From Annona cherimola (taxonomy: Eukaryota; Streptophyta; Magnoliopsida; Magnoliales; Annonaceae): a stretch of 64,000 nucleotides of DNA. The notes under the pieces are model-generated. The model did not search any database and had not been told where the DNA came from. It was given only the letters and a program-made list of their open reading frames with translations. The translations under genes were made by a program, and so were the position numbers. Positions 38,604-48,647 of the stretch are shown in pieces. The stretch lies in the NCBI GenBank assembly GCA_030490835.1, contig CM059973.1, forward strand, positions 51,216,008 to 51,280,007, in the 5' to 3' direction. Positions within the stretch are counted from its first letter, which is position 1; each line of letters starts with the position of its first letter.

Positions 38604-39249
38604 TGTTCCGGCCTCGGGAAAAATTATTTGGTTAAAAGTAAAATTGTTTTCCTGCGGCTTTGAAAATAAATGCTTAATTAATTCCCCAGCAAAATTTTAA
38701 AGCATCTAATTCTTTAACCGAGTCCGAAAAGTATATCACAGAAATATTTTGCATTGTGTTCCACATTCTGATTTTACATCTCCAACGAGAAAACCCTTGA
38801 TTAAAAGAGCTGAATACAATAGTCCAAAAAAATGCTTATTCTTATTGAAATAATGATGAAATGCGTAGAAGATCTTTCTACGTCTTTACAAATGCACGAA
38901 AAATCGTGACTAACAAAAATATAAAGATAAGTGAGTACACTTCGCTCCGCGCCGTGACTCGAATGTGAGGTATATGACGCCACGCGCCATAACTTAAATG
39001 TGCGTTTACGCTTAGCCCGTCGACCAGCGATGACTCGATTTGGGAACTAGTGAGGGGCCCGTCGGCTACACTAGTGACCCTACACAGAAAACTAAGTGTG
39101 CTCTTAGCTTCTGGATTTACACAGCAGACCAGCGTATCCCACTTTCAGCTTCTGTACTTGTACAAGAAACCAGCGTCTCCCGCATTCAGTCTCTGGATTG
39201 AATAATTGGGTGGTTTTACCAAGAAATGGATTCAACCGAATTTTAAAAG

Positions 39250-39554
39250 TATTTTTGGGTCAACTTTGACCATTTGAGGAGGTTTGGGCCCAATTGGGCT
39301 TGTTAAGGGATTTTGAACCATCTCGGGTTGGTTAAAGAGTTTTGGGCCCATCCTGAGCTTGTTGAGGAGCTTCGTGCCATCTTGGGATTGTTGAAGAGTT
39401 TTGAGCCCAAGTGGCTTGTTGAAGAATTTTGGACCCAAGTGGGTTTGTATGAGGGTTTTTGAGCCGTCTTGGGCTTGCTGGAGGTTTTAGGCCTATTAAG
39501 GCTCGGGTTGAAGAATCTTGGGGCCTATTAAGGCTCGGTTTGAGCAAAGAGGTC

Positions 39555-39560
<6 letters not shown>
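39250..39560. repeat. Diverged 35-50 bp tandem repeats in Tat LTR
   Basis: Units built on TTGGGCCCA...GGCTTGTTGAGGAG recur through the block with many substitutions. The same block is partly present at 61850-62060. Frames across it on either strand are repeat artefacts. Confidence 0.6.
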
Positions 39561-39602
<42 letters not shown>

Positions 39603-39610
39603 GTATAATA
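39558..39610. repeat. AT dinucleotide microsatellite
   Basis: A nearly pure AT run with short GTAT interruptions. The 5' LTR copy at 62065-62150 has changed into repeats of ATATGTATATGT, showing fast turnover. Other AT runs lie at about 41230-41250, 41355-41390, 41478-41495 and 42080-42165. Confidence 0.8.
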
Positions 39611-39774
39611 GAAAGGTACTTAGTCCCACTGCCTGGAGAGTATTTACTCGGGGAGAAGTATATAATTTTTTTTTATAACATACATATGTATATATATTTG
39701 AAAGTCTCTAATATATATTTTTTTTTTTGGGGCCCGTCGGACAAAATATATTTTTTTTTGAAGGCCCGCGGCAC

Positions 39775-41035
39775 ATATATATATTTTTAGAAAATAAAAT
39801 ATTCATTTTTGGATGCCCGCGGGACATATATATAATTTTAAAAAATAAAATATTCATTTTTGAATGCTCGCGGGACACATATATAATTTTAGAAAATAAA
39901 ATATTAATTTTTGGATGCTCGCGGAACACATATATAATTTTAGAAAATAAAATATTAATTTTTGGATGCTTGCGGGACATCTATATATTTTTAGAAAATA
40001 AAATATTCATTTTTGGATGCCCGCGGGACATCTATATAATTTAAAATATTAATTTTTAGATGCCCGCGGGACATCTATATATTTCAAAATATCAATTTTT
40101 GGATGCCCGCGGGACATCTATATAATTTTAAAAAACAAAATATTCATTTTTGGATGCCCGCGGGACATCTATATATTTTTCGAAAATAAAATATTCATTT
40201 TTTGATGCCTGCGGGACATCTATATATTTTTCGAATACAAAATATTCATTTTTGGATGCCCGCGGGACATCTATATATTTCAAAATATTAATTTTTAGAT
40301 GCCCGCGGGATATCTATATAATTTTAGAAAATAAAATATTCATTTTTGGATGCCTGCGGGACATCTATATATTTTTCGAAAACAAAATATTCATTTTTTG
40401 GATGCCTGCGGGACATCTATATAATTTTAGAAAATAAAATATTTATTTTTAGATGTCCGCGGGGCATCTATATAATTTTAAAAAATAAAATATTTATTTT
40501 TGGATGCCCGCGGGACATTTATATAATTTTAGAAAATAAAATATTTATTTTTGGGTGCCCGTGGGACATCTATATAATTTTAGAAAACAAAACATTTATT
40601 TTTAGATGTCCGCGGGACATCTATATAATTTTAGTAAAAAACGAAATATTTATTTTTGGATGCCCGCAGGACATCTATATAATTTTCGAAAACAAAATAT
40701 TTATTTTTGGATGCCCGCGGGACATCTATATAATTTTAGGAAACAAAATATTTATTTTTAGATGTCCGCGGGGCATCTATAAAATTTTAGAAAACAAAAT
40801 ATTTATTTTTGGATGCCCGCGGGACATCTATATAATTTTAGAAAACAAAATATTTATCTTTAGATGCCTGCGGGACATCTATATATTTTTCAAAAACAAA
40901 ATATCCATTTTTGGATGCCCGTGGGACATCTATATAATTTTAGAAAATAAAATATTTATTTTTAGATGTCCGCGGGGCATCTATATAATTTTAGAAAAAC
41001 AAAATATTTATTTTTAAATGTCCGCGGGACACATA
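39775..41035. repeat. 51-bp tandem array centred on CCCGCGGG, 3' LTR copy
   Basis: About two dozen units of 51 bp (some shortened to about 34) carry GATGCCCGCGGGACATCTAT followed by an AT-rich part. The eight-base palindrome CCCGCGGG is the most constant part. Because 51 is a multiple of three, long frames with a 17-residue period appear on the plus strand (for example 40346-41017); I do not regard them as genes. In element direction the array is inside the transcribed leader. Confidence 0.9.
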
Positions 41036-41352
41036 TAGATTTTTTTTTTTTGAAAACAAAATATTAGTTTTTGGAAGTCTTTTAATATATATGTGTGTTT
41101 TAGAAAATAATATATATTTTTATATATATTTTTTGAAGGCCTTTAAGATATATATGTATTTTAGAAAATAATATATATTTTTAGAAGCCTTTTAATGTAT
41201 AATATATTTTTCGAGGCTTCTATATGTATACATATATATATATATATATGTATATATCTCATCTTGGGATCCTCAGGGCTTTTTTTTTTAACGTCCCCTG
41301 TTCTTTTTTTTTTTTGAAGAGGACAACAGGTACGGTCCCCTTTTTCCCTTTT

Positions 41353-41391
<39 letters not shown>

Positions 41392-41469
41392 TATTTGCAG
41401 AGAAAGGAGAGCCTGGTTTCCCGTTCGTGCAGGATTGAATTACAGATCCCAGGATCTGAGGCTTAATAT

Positions 41470-42040
41470 TATTATTATATATATATATATATTTTTTTAC
41501 TATAAGATATATATATACTCAGCTTTATATATATATATGGCGCGCCCCGTAAGATCCCGGGGCCCGGGGCCTTCATATATATATATATATCATTACATAT
41601 ACTTTTTTTAAAAAAAAAACGTGACTTTATATATATATGTATATATATATGAGGCGCGCCCATGAGACACCGGGTTCCCGGGGCCTTTATATATATATAT
41701 ATATATGAGGCGTGCCAGTGAGACGCCGGGTTCTCGGGGCCTTCATATATATATATATATATCATTATATATATTCTTTTTATTGTAAAAAAAAGACGTG
41801 ACTTTATATATTTATGTATATATATATGAGGTGTGCCCGTGAGACGCCGGGTTCTCGGGGCCTTCATATATATATATCATTATATATATTCTTTTTATTG
41901 TAAAAAAAAGACGTGACTTTATATATTTATGTATATATATATGAGGCGTGCCCGTGAGACGCCGGGTTCTCGGGACCTTCATATATATATATGTGTTATA
42001 CGGCCACCCGTGAGATCCCAGGACCCTGGCCCTTATATAT
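41470..42040. repeat. Tandem repeat with GAGACGCCGGGTTCTCGGG core
   Basis: Five or six units of roughly 60-120 bp alternate AT runs with GGCGTGCCCGTGAGACGCC and GGGTTCTCGGGGCCTTC. Two adjacent units near 41740-41980 are almost identical. The block is missing from the visible 5' LTR, so it was gained in one LTR or lost from the other. Confidence 0.75.
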
Positions 42041-42139
42041 ATTATATGTATTATTTTATATTTTTATCATAATAATACATAGTTATATATATATATATCT
42101 ATATATATAGAAAATACACACATATATAATATGTGTATA

Positions 42140-42171
<32 letters not shown>

Positions 42172-42715
42172 GAAAGAGAAAAATACTTAACCCGTGTGTC
42201 AATTCAACCCGCCAGTCGGGCAGTATCCACATTGGGAAAAGTAGTTTTTGAAAATAATATATATGTATATATGTGTATATATTTTTATATATAGAAAATA
42301 CACATATATATTTTTATTTTATTTTTAAAGGCGAAAAATACTTAACCCGCGTGTCAATTCAACCCGCTAGTCGGAGAGTATCCACGTTGGGAAAAGTAGT
42401 TTTTGAAAATAATATACATGTATATATGTATATATATTTTTATATATAGAAAATACACACATATATATTTTTATTTTATTTTTAAAGGAGAAAAATACTT
42501 AACCCGCATGTCAATTCAACCCGCCAGTCGGGGAGTATCCACGTTGGGAAAAGTAGTTTTTGAAAATAATATATATGTATATATGTATATATATTTTTAT
42601 ATATAGAAAATACACACATATATATTTTTATTTTATTTTTAAAGGAGAAAAATACTTAACCCGCGTGTCAATTCAACCCGCCAGTCGGGGAGTATCCACG
42701 TTGGGAAAAGTATGT
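42172..42715. repeat. 156-158 bp tandem repeat, four units
   Basis: Units start near 42173, 42331, 42487 and 42644 with AAATACTTAACCCGTGTGTC and contain CCAGTCGGGGAGTATCCA. Units two to four are nearly identical. The 5' LTR shows the same repeat from about 63717 to the window end. Confidence 0.88.
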
Positions 42716-42870
42716 ATGTATTTTTTTAGAAGTAATGTATATATATATATTTAAAAAACTTTAAAAAAAACTTACTTTTTTTTTATTTCAGGGTGGGCTC
42801 TTGTTTTTTTTTCCGCTGTGCTGAAGTTCTTTCCTCCCCGTCCTTGTTTTTTTTTTCTTGTCTAAGAGTT

Positions 42871-42880
42871 CTATTTATAG
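42871..42880 (-). promoter_or_regulatory. TATA box of the Tat LTR
   Basis: The minus strand reads CTATAAATAG, followed by a leader toward the repeat arrays. It is preceded (42905-43010) by a cluster of GCGGAAC-type repeats. This is the likely promoter of the element's sense transcript; the matching site in the 5' LTR is outside the window. Confidence 0.65.
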
Positions 42881-42904
42881 GCGATTTGGAGATAGTTCAG
42901 CTGT

Positions 42905-43010
42905 GAGCGTTTCCGCGGAACTTCATTACGCGGAACTGCATTCACACGGGATTTCGTTGCCGCGCAACTGCGTTCACGCGGAACCATACTTCCGCGCAAC
43001 TCAATTGGTC
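42905..43010 (-). repeat. GCGGAACT/GCGCAACT direct repeats upstream of TATA box
   Basis: Five or six copies of (T)CCGCGGAACT, ACGCGGAACT, GCGCAACTGC and similar lie 25-130 bases upstream of the minus-strand TATA box, spaced about 17-25 bases. The position fits enhancer-like promoter repeats in U3. CpG content is high relative to the flanks. Confidence 0.6.
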
Positions 43011-43255
43011 TTCATGCGCTTGCAGTGACCAAGCTCTTGACCATGTGTTATCCCGTCACAATCGACAGCCAGCCTGACACTGACATCTTGCAGGTGGTCT
43101 GGCACGAGTGCTTGTTTGGGAAAGTCCCTTCGTTTCAGGGCTTCTTCCTGTTTAGCTCCGAGTAAATAGTATGATTGAGAGAGGAGAAACAAATCAGTTG
43201 ATCCCTGTAGGCAGCAGGATTAGGATAAACCAATGTTTCCATGAGTCGCAGCTTG

Positions 43256-43430
43256 TTTCTAAAAGGTTGCAACAAATTCTACGACCTCTGTGGCAATTGT
43301 GTGGTCCCATTGTTGAGACCGAGAGAGCATCTGGCTTGTCATCTTCTTCTGCTTCATAATCAATAACAACGTGATATGGTAGTAGCCTTTCGCATGCGTC
43401 CTCAAGGAAAGAGAAGGGGTACTTGACGTC
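43256..43430 (-). pseudogene. Captured GLTSCR1/BICRA-like host gene fragment
   Basis: The minus strand reads FLEDACERLLPYHVV, then DYEAEEDDK, and after a small deletion and frame change SRSQQWDHTIA and EFVATF. I recognise this order from plant proteins with the conserved domain of GLTSCR1/BICRA, a subunit of BRD9-type SWI/SNF chromatin-remodelling complexes. Only about 55 codons remain, with a stop after EFVATF. It lies just downstream of the OBERON-like fragment on the same strand, inside the retrotransposon. Identification is from memory and moderately sure. The following 43000-43255 contains an unrecognised short frame. Confidence 0.6.
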
Positions 43431-43457
43431 CGGTCGGCAAACCAGCCAGGCGTCCTA

Positions 43458-44743
43458 GTGAGCCATCTCCATCTTCCTCACAGCCTCTTTCACAACCTCT
43501 GCAATCCGGTTGCATGCTTCTTGGGGGGGGTAATCATCCAACCACCTTCTTCACTATCAGTATTCTTCACAGGCTCCATCTCAAGCTCTTAGAAGAACAG
43601 AAGCACCATTTTGCAAATTGTAGGCTCTGGGACTCCATTCCTTATCTTCTCCATAAGATCATCGCACTTCCAAAAAAGTTTCCTACCTCTAGTATCCTCA
43701 CTTCCATGGAAGACCCTACTAACAAAATCAATTTCTCTCATCAGAGCCACCCGATCCCAGCTTGGTGCGCAATGTTGAAACACATCTTTAACCCATCCCA
43801 GCAACTCGAATGTCCTGTTACAGGACTGACACTTAAAAAGCATCTCAGCCATATTGGCAGCGTTCTTGGAGCTCAAACCCATTCCAATTAATCCAGCATG
43901 CATCGCGCAATCTGTGTGGGTCTAATGGGAGCATAAATCACATCCAATCCAACGGCATGTGTTCACCTCAAAATCAAATGTATTACAAAGCACACACATG
44001 CAAAGGTTGCAGAAACCATTCCTGCTGGTGCATATATCACAACTGCAGTCATCGGCAGGTAGCTGGCTTTGACATGCTATATTTCTGCATCTCTTATACA
44101 AAAATACTTATATGAGTGATGTCTGCGGGAGACTGATATTAGGATGCAAAAATGCATGTATTCCTATGTTTATCGCAACTAGTATTTCCAGCTGCACTCT
44201 ATGTGCTCTAATAAGTGATTTAGCTGTTAGATCACTTCTGCTCTGAACTAGCCTCTTCAGAAATAAAAATTCTTCTCCATTCTGAGACCCACCAGTTTCT
44301 TCAAGAATCACACGAAGTTCATTTTTAAGCTCTTCTAGAAGTTCCTCTGGTTGAGAACGCATGCGTTCAGCTATTATCTCTACTCTTTCCTTAGCGACAT
44401 CACGAAGAGGAATCTTATCTGCATTGGAAACTCGACGAATAACAGCCTGCTCACCAAAATAATTTTCCCCTTCATCTTTCTCCTTCTCTACCTTCTTTGC
44501 TATCATAGCTTCAGAACGGATGTTTTCCATTGGCCACGTCTCTTGTGAGCTAGCACTTTCAGATGGTGAATCCCGAACATGGTCAGAATTTGAACCAGGT
44601 TCCTGATTATCAGGAGAGCCGCGAGCGTCAGAAGAGACAAGGGATAGGGATGTTTGCAGTCTTGCTGGTCTTGCTTGCTGACATGGAGCAAGCAATTTTG
44701 TTGGCGGTTGATGATTGAAATTTGCTCCGGAAGAGGTTCCCAT
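43458..44743 (-). pseudogene. Captured OBERON-like PHD-finger gene copy, intronless
   Basis: ATG at 44743 opens 211 codons: MGTSSGANFNH, a Ser-rich part (SPSESASSQETWP), then the OBE-specific helical region (DLTAKSLIRAHRVQLEILVA, HPNISLPQTSLI). After a TAA at 44108 the same frame continues through the PHD-type Cys/His cluster (CNLCMCVLC, CRWIGCDLC), a TAG at 43922 in place of a Trp codon, and CNRTFELLGWVKDVFQHC to a TAA at 43589. It then reads ACNRIAEVVKEAVRKME after a shift at a C8 run (43533-43540). OBERON proteins are nuclear PHD proteins needed for meristems. The continuous frame suggests capture through spliced RNA. It cannot make a full protein. Confidence 0.85.
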
Positions 44744-45279
44744 GAAAAGAGGACTTCCGGTGCAAAAAAAAAAAACTGCGATCCCAGAGAAGACTCATCA
44801 AATGCCCCCTCAGGAATTATGCCGTCGTGGGCTGCTTATAAAGGTGTGATTCCTGACATGTTGTGCGGTAGGCCTTTCTTGACTCTTTTTTTTTTTGCAG
44901 CTAGGCACAGAGCTTTGAGAATTAATGGACCCGTAGCCCTTATGATTTGCGGGTTTGAAGTACTGCTCCACAACTTAGTGGGTTTCATTCAATGCCTCCC
45001 TTTGAGCTAGGCCGTATATATATTTTTTCTCTCCCTCTTTTTTTTTCTTTTTTCTTTTTTTTTCTTTTTTTTTGAAATGGCCCTGCTCACGGGTTCTACT
45101 GGCTTCATGTTTCAGATTTGACAGTCATTGCTTGGTTTTTAAGAGGCGGAGCATTTTAATTGCTGGTGTTAAAGCATCAGCAACTTTTGTAGCAAAGCCG
45201 TAACGTGCGATAGTTCTCTTCTCTCTTTCTCTCTTTTTTTTTTGAAATTTGATATATATATTTATATATATCTTTGCAG
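44744..45279. other. Divergent spacer with possible antisense promoter
   Basis: It lies between the minus-strand OBERON-like start and the plus-strand mobile-domain gene. TTATAAAG at 44836-44843 (plus) is a candidate TATA box about 440 bases before the ATG at 45283. Pyrimidine runs near 45030-45075 and 45217-45242, and TTTGCAG ending at 45279, look like an intron acceptor, so a 5' untranslated exon is likely. No coding sequence is recognised. Confidence 0.4.
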
Positions 45280-47798
45280 GCAATGACTTCTCCAGAATTT
45301 CCTATTCTTTCACCACGAGAGAAATCAGCGGTGAAAAAGAAGCGTTCTTCCCTTGAGGAGCCAAAGGATAGTGCGACTCCTTTTTTCAAAGTAGTTTTAA
45401 TTGCGGCGCCTCCAACATCACCTTCTCTCGTGAAGAAGCGTAAGGCTGTTGCGTATGCCCGTGGGGAGTTTAAAAGGCAAAAATTTTCTTCAAAGAAAAA
45501 TGAATCTTCTAAGAAAAGCTCTCTCGAAGAAATGATGACATCTAAGAAAAAGCAGCGTGTTCCGAAGAAGAAAACTACGCAGAGCGCCAAGAAGTACGAT
45601 CTTTTCTTCGGTCGCCCTTGTGGAGGCTGTTCTTCTTATTTTGGGTGGTATCCTGCCTTAGCAAGCCGTGAATGCTTTGAATGTTCACATGGGCCCTCTC
45701 ACTTCAGCCCTATGCGTTGCCACCTTATGGAGGACATTAACGGTCGGTCTACTCGGATCTTTATGATTCCAGAGAAGATTTTTACTAAACGTTTGAACTG
45801 TCAAGAAGGTTATATCTTTGGAAAAGGTGTTGCTGCGACCGATCCCCGCAAGATCTTTTCTGGTTGCTTTCTACTCCCGACCAGGGCATTAGGCAATCCT
45901 CATAATTTTATCGTAGAGACTCCTCGCTGGTTGCAAAAGGAATTAGAAGACTATTCTTTTATATGCAAGGAGGGTGCGAATGTCTACCGTGGCTGCTTAG
46001 GTAACATCCCGGGCTTTAATCAATGGGGACAACATCTGGTTTCTCGTCATGAGGCAGTGCTTACAGCCGCTGGTGTGAAAGACGCGATCTTAGCCACCGG
46101 AGAGGGTTTTTGGAAAGACAACAACATTATCAATGACTTTGTAAGCTTCTGGTCATCGGCGACTAACTCCTTCATATTTCCATTTGGAGAGATGAGCATT
46201 ACTTTGTGGGATCTGAAGGGGATATGCGGTCTCCCTGTATGTGGATTGCCTTTCGATGAGTGTACCCCTCCAAACTCTACCTTCAACAAGAACCCGATTG
46301 CTTTAAAGGTCATAGATCTTCTTAACGAATTATATCAAACGACCAAGAAGGAAAAGTTCACAACAAGAGACTGGGGGGCGTCATTCTCAAGGATTTCTGA
46401 CCAACAGGTATCTAATGACAACTGGCCTTCTAACATTGTTGAGTTTCATGCCAGTGGGCAAGGCGGCCTGTGGCTTCCCCTTGAGCGCCTACAACAAGTA
46501 CAGCCTGAGGTCGAGCTTATCCTCTTTTTGTGGCTTTGGATTTCTGTGGTCATTTGTCCTTCCTCTTCGGCCTACAGTCTCGTAAAATGGTCATGCCTTT
46601 GCGTGGCTTGCGAGATGGCTCAAGGCAAGCGCTTCGCTTTGGCACCACGAGTATTATGTGATATTTATAAGGGTTTAAATCAGATTATATATAATGAGAA
46701 AGGCCCAGGGCACGCCATTTCTTATTTCCCAACTCATTTTCTCCTTGGCTGGCTTGGATTCTATTTCCCAGAGATTTATGGAGTTGAGGAAGTTACCCAA
46801 TTTCCTTCTCAGGGTTTGATATTGAAGAAATTTGCCAAGCGTAACTTAGCCAGTTACAGTTTTGAAGACATGACCGGGCTTCTTATCCAAGCTGGTTTTT
46901 TTGAAGAGAGGTTCTTTCGTATGGTTGCCCCCTGCGAGTGGTCGACAAAATCTTCTTCTGAGGGACTGACCCTTGATGAGAAGGACTTTGTGTTGTCGCT
47001 TCAACCAGGTCTTTTGGCTTATAGGGACGATCCTCGTTTTGAAGTTGAGCCGTACTATCCTCATAGGTTTGCCCGTCAGTTCGGCTTTGATCAGGATGTT
47101 CCTGCATATCTTCCCCGCTTCCCAAGATATCAAAGGGAAGTTGGGGTCGGACCTCTTCACTGGCTCGCGGTATGCTCGCGCTTTGAAGGAGTTAAGTTCT
47201 CCTATGAGCTTAAATTTCCCTCGTTTGACCGTCGAGTGTGGGCAACTCAAGATTATGTTCATTGGTATGACATCTGTGTGGTAAAAGTTGTCGAGCAAGT
47301 TGCGCCCAAATCTCGCTTTTGGGCTTTTAAACCCCTTGACTTGACTACCAGCTGGGGTGAACTAGGCTTGGTGATGCCCTTTGAGATTAGACGCTTCAAG
47401 GAACCAGACGTGATGGAGACTGAGGCTGTTTGTGTCCAACACATCGATTCCTTCAAAGCCTACCCTGGGATCATCGGTTGTAGCTTTCACTGCACTGACT
47501 GGATTGCGGAAGGAAAAGAGTATGTTCGTCGTGACACCGAGCTAGCCAAGAAGACTTTATGGGAGTTAGCTGCTGAAAAGGCAGCTGCTGAAAAGGACGT
47601 GAAACCTATGGAGACTTGGAGTATGTTTCTTCTCTCTTTTCTTTCCCCCTTTTTTTATGCTTTTATCCTTACCTATCCTTCCCCTTTTTTCTTTTTTTAC
47701 TTTTTTTTTTTTTAGAATACAATGTCAAGCTTCCCGAGGTTGTATATCCGCCAAAGCCAACCAGTCGCTTTTGGTTTCCCAATCGTCCTACCAACTAA
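45280..47798 (+). CDS. Opposite-strand plant mobile domain (PMD) protein of the Tat element
   Basis: ATG at 45283 follows a splice acceptor. The first exon is open for about 779 codons to 47620; with intron 47621-47715 removed it runs 27 more codons to TAA at 47796. A Lys-rich N-terminus (residues 1-100, possible nuclear signal) precedes a PMD/aminotransferase-like region: FPFGEMSITLWDLKGICGLP (about 305-325), FLGWLGFYFPEIYG (about 490), then YPHRFARQFGFDQDVPA (about 590). PMD proteins occur in plant genomes and in transposons; roles in silencing are known for MAIN-like host members. It lies tail to tail with gag-pol, on the opposite strand, where Tat elements carry extra ORFs. Function here is unknown. 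The intact first exon contrasts with the stop-ridden gag-pol. Confidence 0.85.
47621..47715 (+). other. Intron 1 of the PMD gene (95 bp)
   Basis: Donor A|GTATGT and acceptor TTTTTTTAG|A, with a strong T-rich tract. Removing it joins the frame in phase 1 and continues with YNVKLPEVVYPPKP. Predicted, not observed. Confidence 0.75.
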
Positions 47799-48411
47799 GA
47801 GGCTACATAGTCATTAATAATGCGTGACACTTGTGGCAAGAAGCGAAAATTTTAGAAAATGAGGGATTCATCTTCAATTGCTGGACTTTCAGATCCTTCA
47901 CAAGGAAAAGATTCCTCAGAGCAAGAAGAAGCTGTAGGACCTTCCAAAGTTGATATACCAGGAGAGTCTGATAAAAGGTCATATCTCATTTCCAAGCCAC
48001 TCGAACCATCTGAGGAAGGGGTCGTTGTAGCAGAGCCGAATGTCGCCATAAATCCTTCTAATGACCACGAAGTAAGTAAGGGAATGCGTGTTGAGGCGCA
48101 GAACAACTCCCCTGTACTATCGGACTCCAGCGACCATGTTCTGAGTGATCTCTTGGGCTTCCATGTAGATCTAAACATGGGTCAAATTGACCAACCGATG
48201 CGGTCTTGTGATAGCGGGCCTATATTTTCTGATAACATCTTCATGAGAGATTTTCTGGGGGTTCGGACTCCCGAGGCATGTCAATCTCCTCCTTCTATAG
48301 CCCAAAATACTCCTGTGAAGTTAGCTTCTCATTCAGGGTCTGGTTCGGGAGGGGAAATCCGCTCGGAGGCTCCACGTAATCACCCAGAAGGCGCGGGTAT
48401 GAATTTTGAAG

Positions 48412-48488
48412 GTAAACCCCCTTTTTTCCTCTTTTTTTTCTTCTTTTACATCTTTTTTTTTCTTCTTTTACATCTTTTTTTTTGGCAG
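48412..48488 (+). other. Intron 2 of the PMD gene (77 bp)
   Basis: Donor AAG|GTAAAC, acceptor TTTGGCAG|CC, with long T runs between. The join is phase 1 and opens AALVVEVSGDDAHGG. Without splicing, the frame runs into low-complexity Phe residues. Confidence 0.75.
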
Positions 48489-48581
48489 CCGCCTTAGTTG
48501 TCGAAGTATCTGGTGACGATGCTCATGGAGGGGAGAATTCGACACCGATAGAGCCATTACTTATTTCTCCTACGTCACCAG

Positions 48582-48647
48582 GTATTTGTATTTCGGCTTT
48601 TCACCTAGTTAACTTGCTGTTCTGACATTTTGACTTATACTTTTCAG
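48582..48647 (+). other. Intron 3 of the PMD gene (66 bp)
   Basis: Donor CCAG|GTATTT, acceptor TACTTTTCAG|CC. The join is phase 1, leads through LGPGHSGGPHFSSTGPS and enters the coiled-coil frame exactly. It is short for a plant intron but plausible. Confidence 0.72.

Larger units (their letters stand above)
38604..42880 (-). mobile_element. 3' LTR of the Tat element, right boundary not located
   Basis: Sequence 38604-39000 matches 61407-61805 with about nine substitutions and one indel by eye, near 2.3%. Farther right the copies differ by large indels: about 39010-39340 and about 41040-42165 are absent from the 5' copy. In element direction the promoter (42871) comes first, then the repeat arrays as transcribed leader, then the terminal CCGGAACA. 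I could not find a convincing polypurine tract, so the U3 start is unresolved and could lie anywhere from about 43000 to beyond 44800. Confidence 0.8.

Noticed and set aside
40346..41017. A 223-codon plus-strand frame with a 17-residue period, and similar frames at 39727-40437 and 62660-63464
   Set aside because: The 51-bp repeat unit is a multiple of three, so any stop-free unit stays open when repeated. Composition is simple and the frames lie in an LTR leader on the strand opposite to the element.
39775..41035. Regular repeats that could resemble a CRISPR array
   Set aside because: There are no unique spacers, the repeats abut as a tandem array, the host is a plant, and the array is inside a retrotransposon LTR.
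43514..43891. Plus-strand frame of 125 codons
   Set aside because: It is the shadow of the OBERON-like frame on the minus strand, which has clear family motifs.
44800..44820. A polypurine tract and U3 start of the Tat 3' LTR near the minus-strand GAGGGGGC stretch
   Set aside because: The following bases do not resemble a convincing LTR start, and the 5' LTR is not visible far enough to test it, so no boundary was called.
46047..47456. Several minus-strand frames of 65-150 codons opposite the PMD exon
   Set aside because: The plus-strand frame has PMD motifs, good splice sites and far greater length; the minus-strand frames are shadows.
47682..47715. Phe-rich C-terminus of the PMD frame as a membrane segment
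   Set aside because: The run is the T-rich tract of a predicted intron; splicing removes it and restores a sensible continuation.
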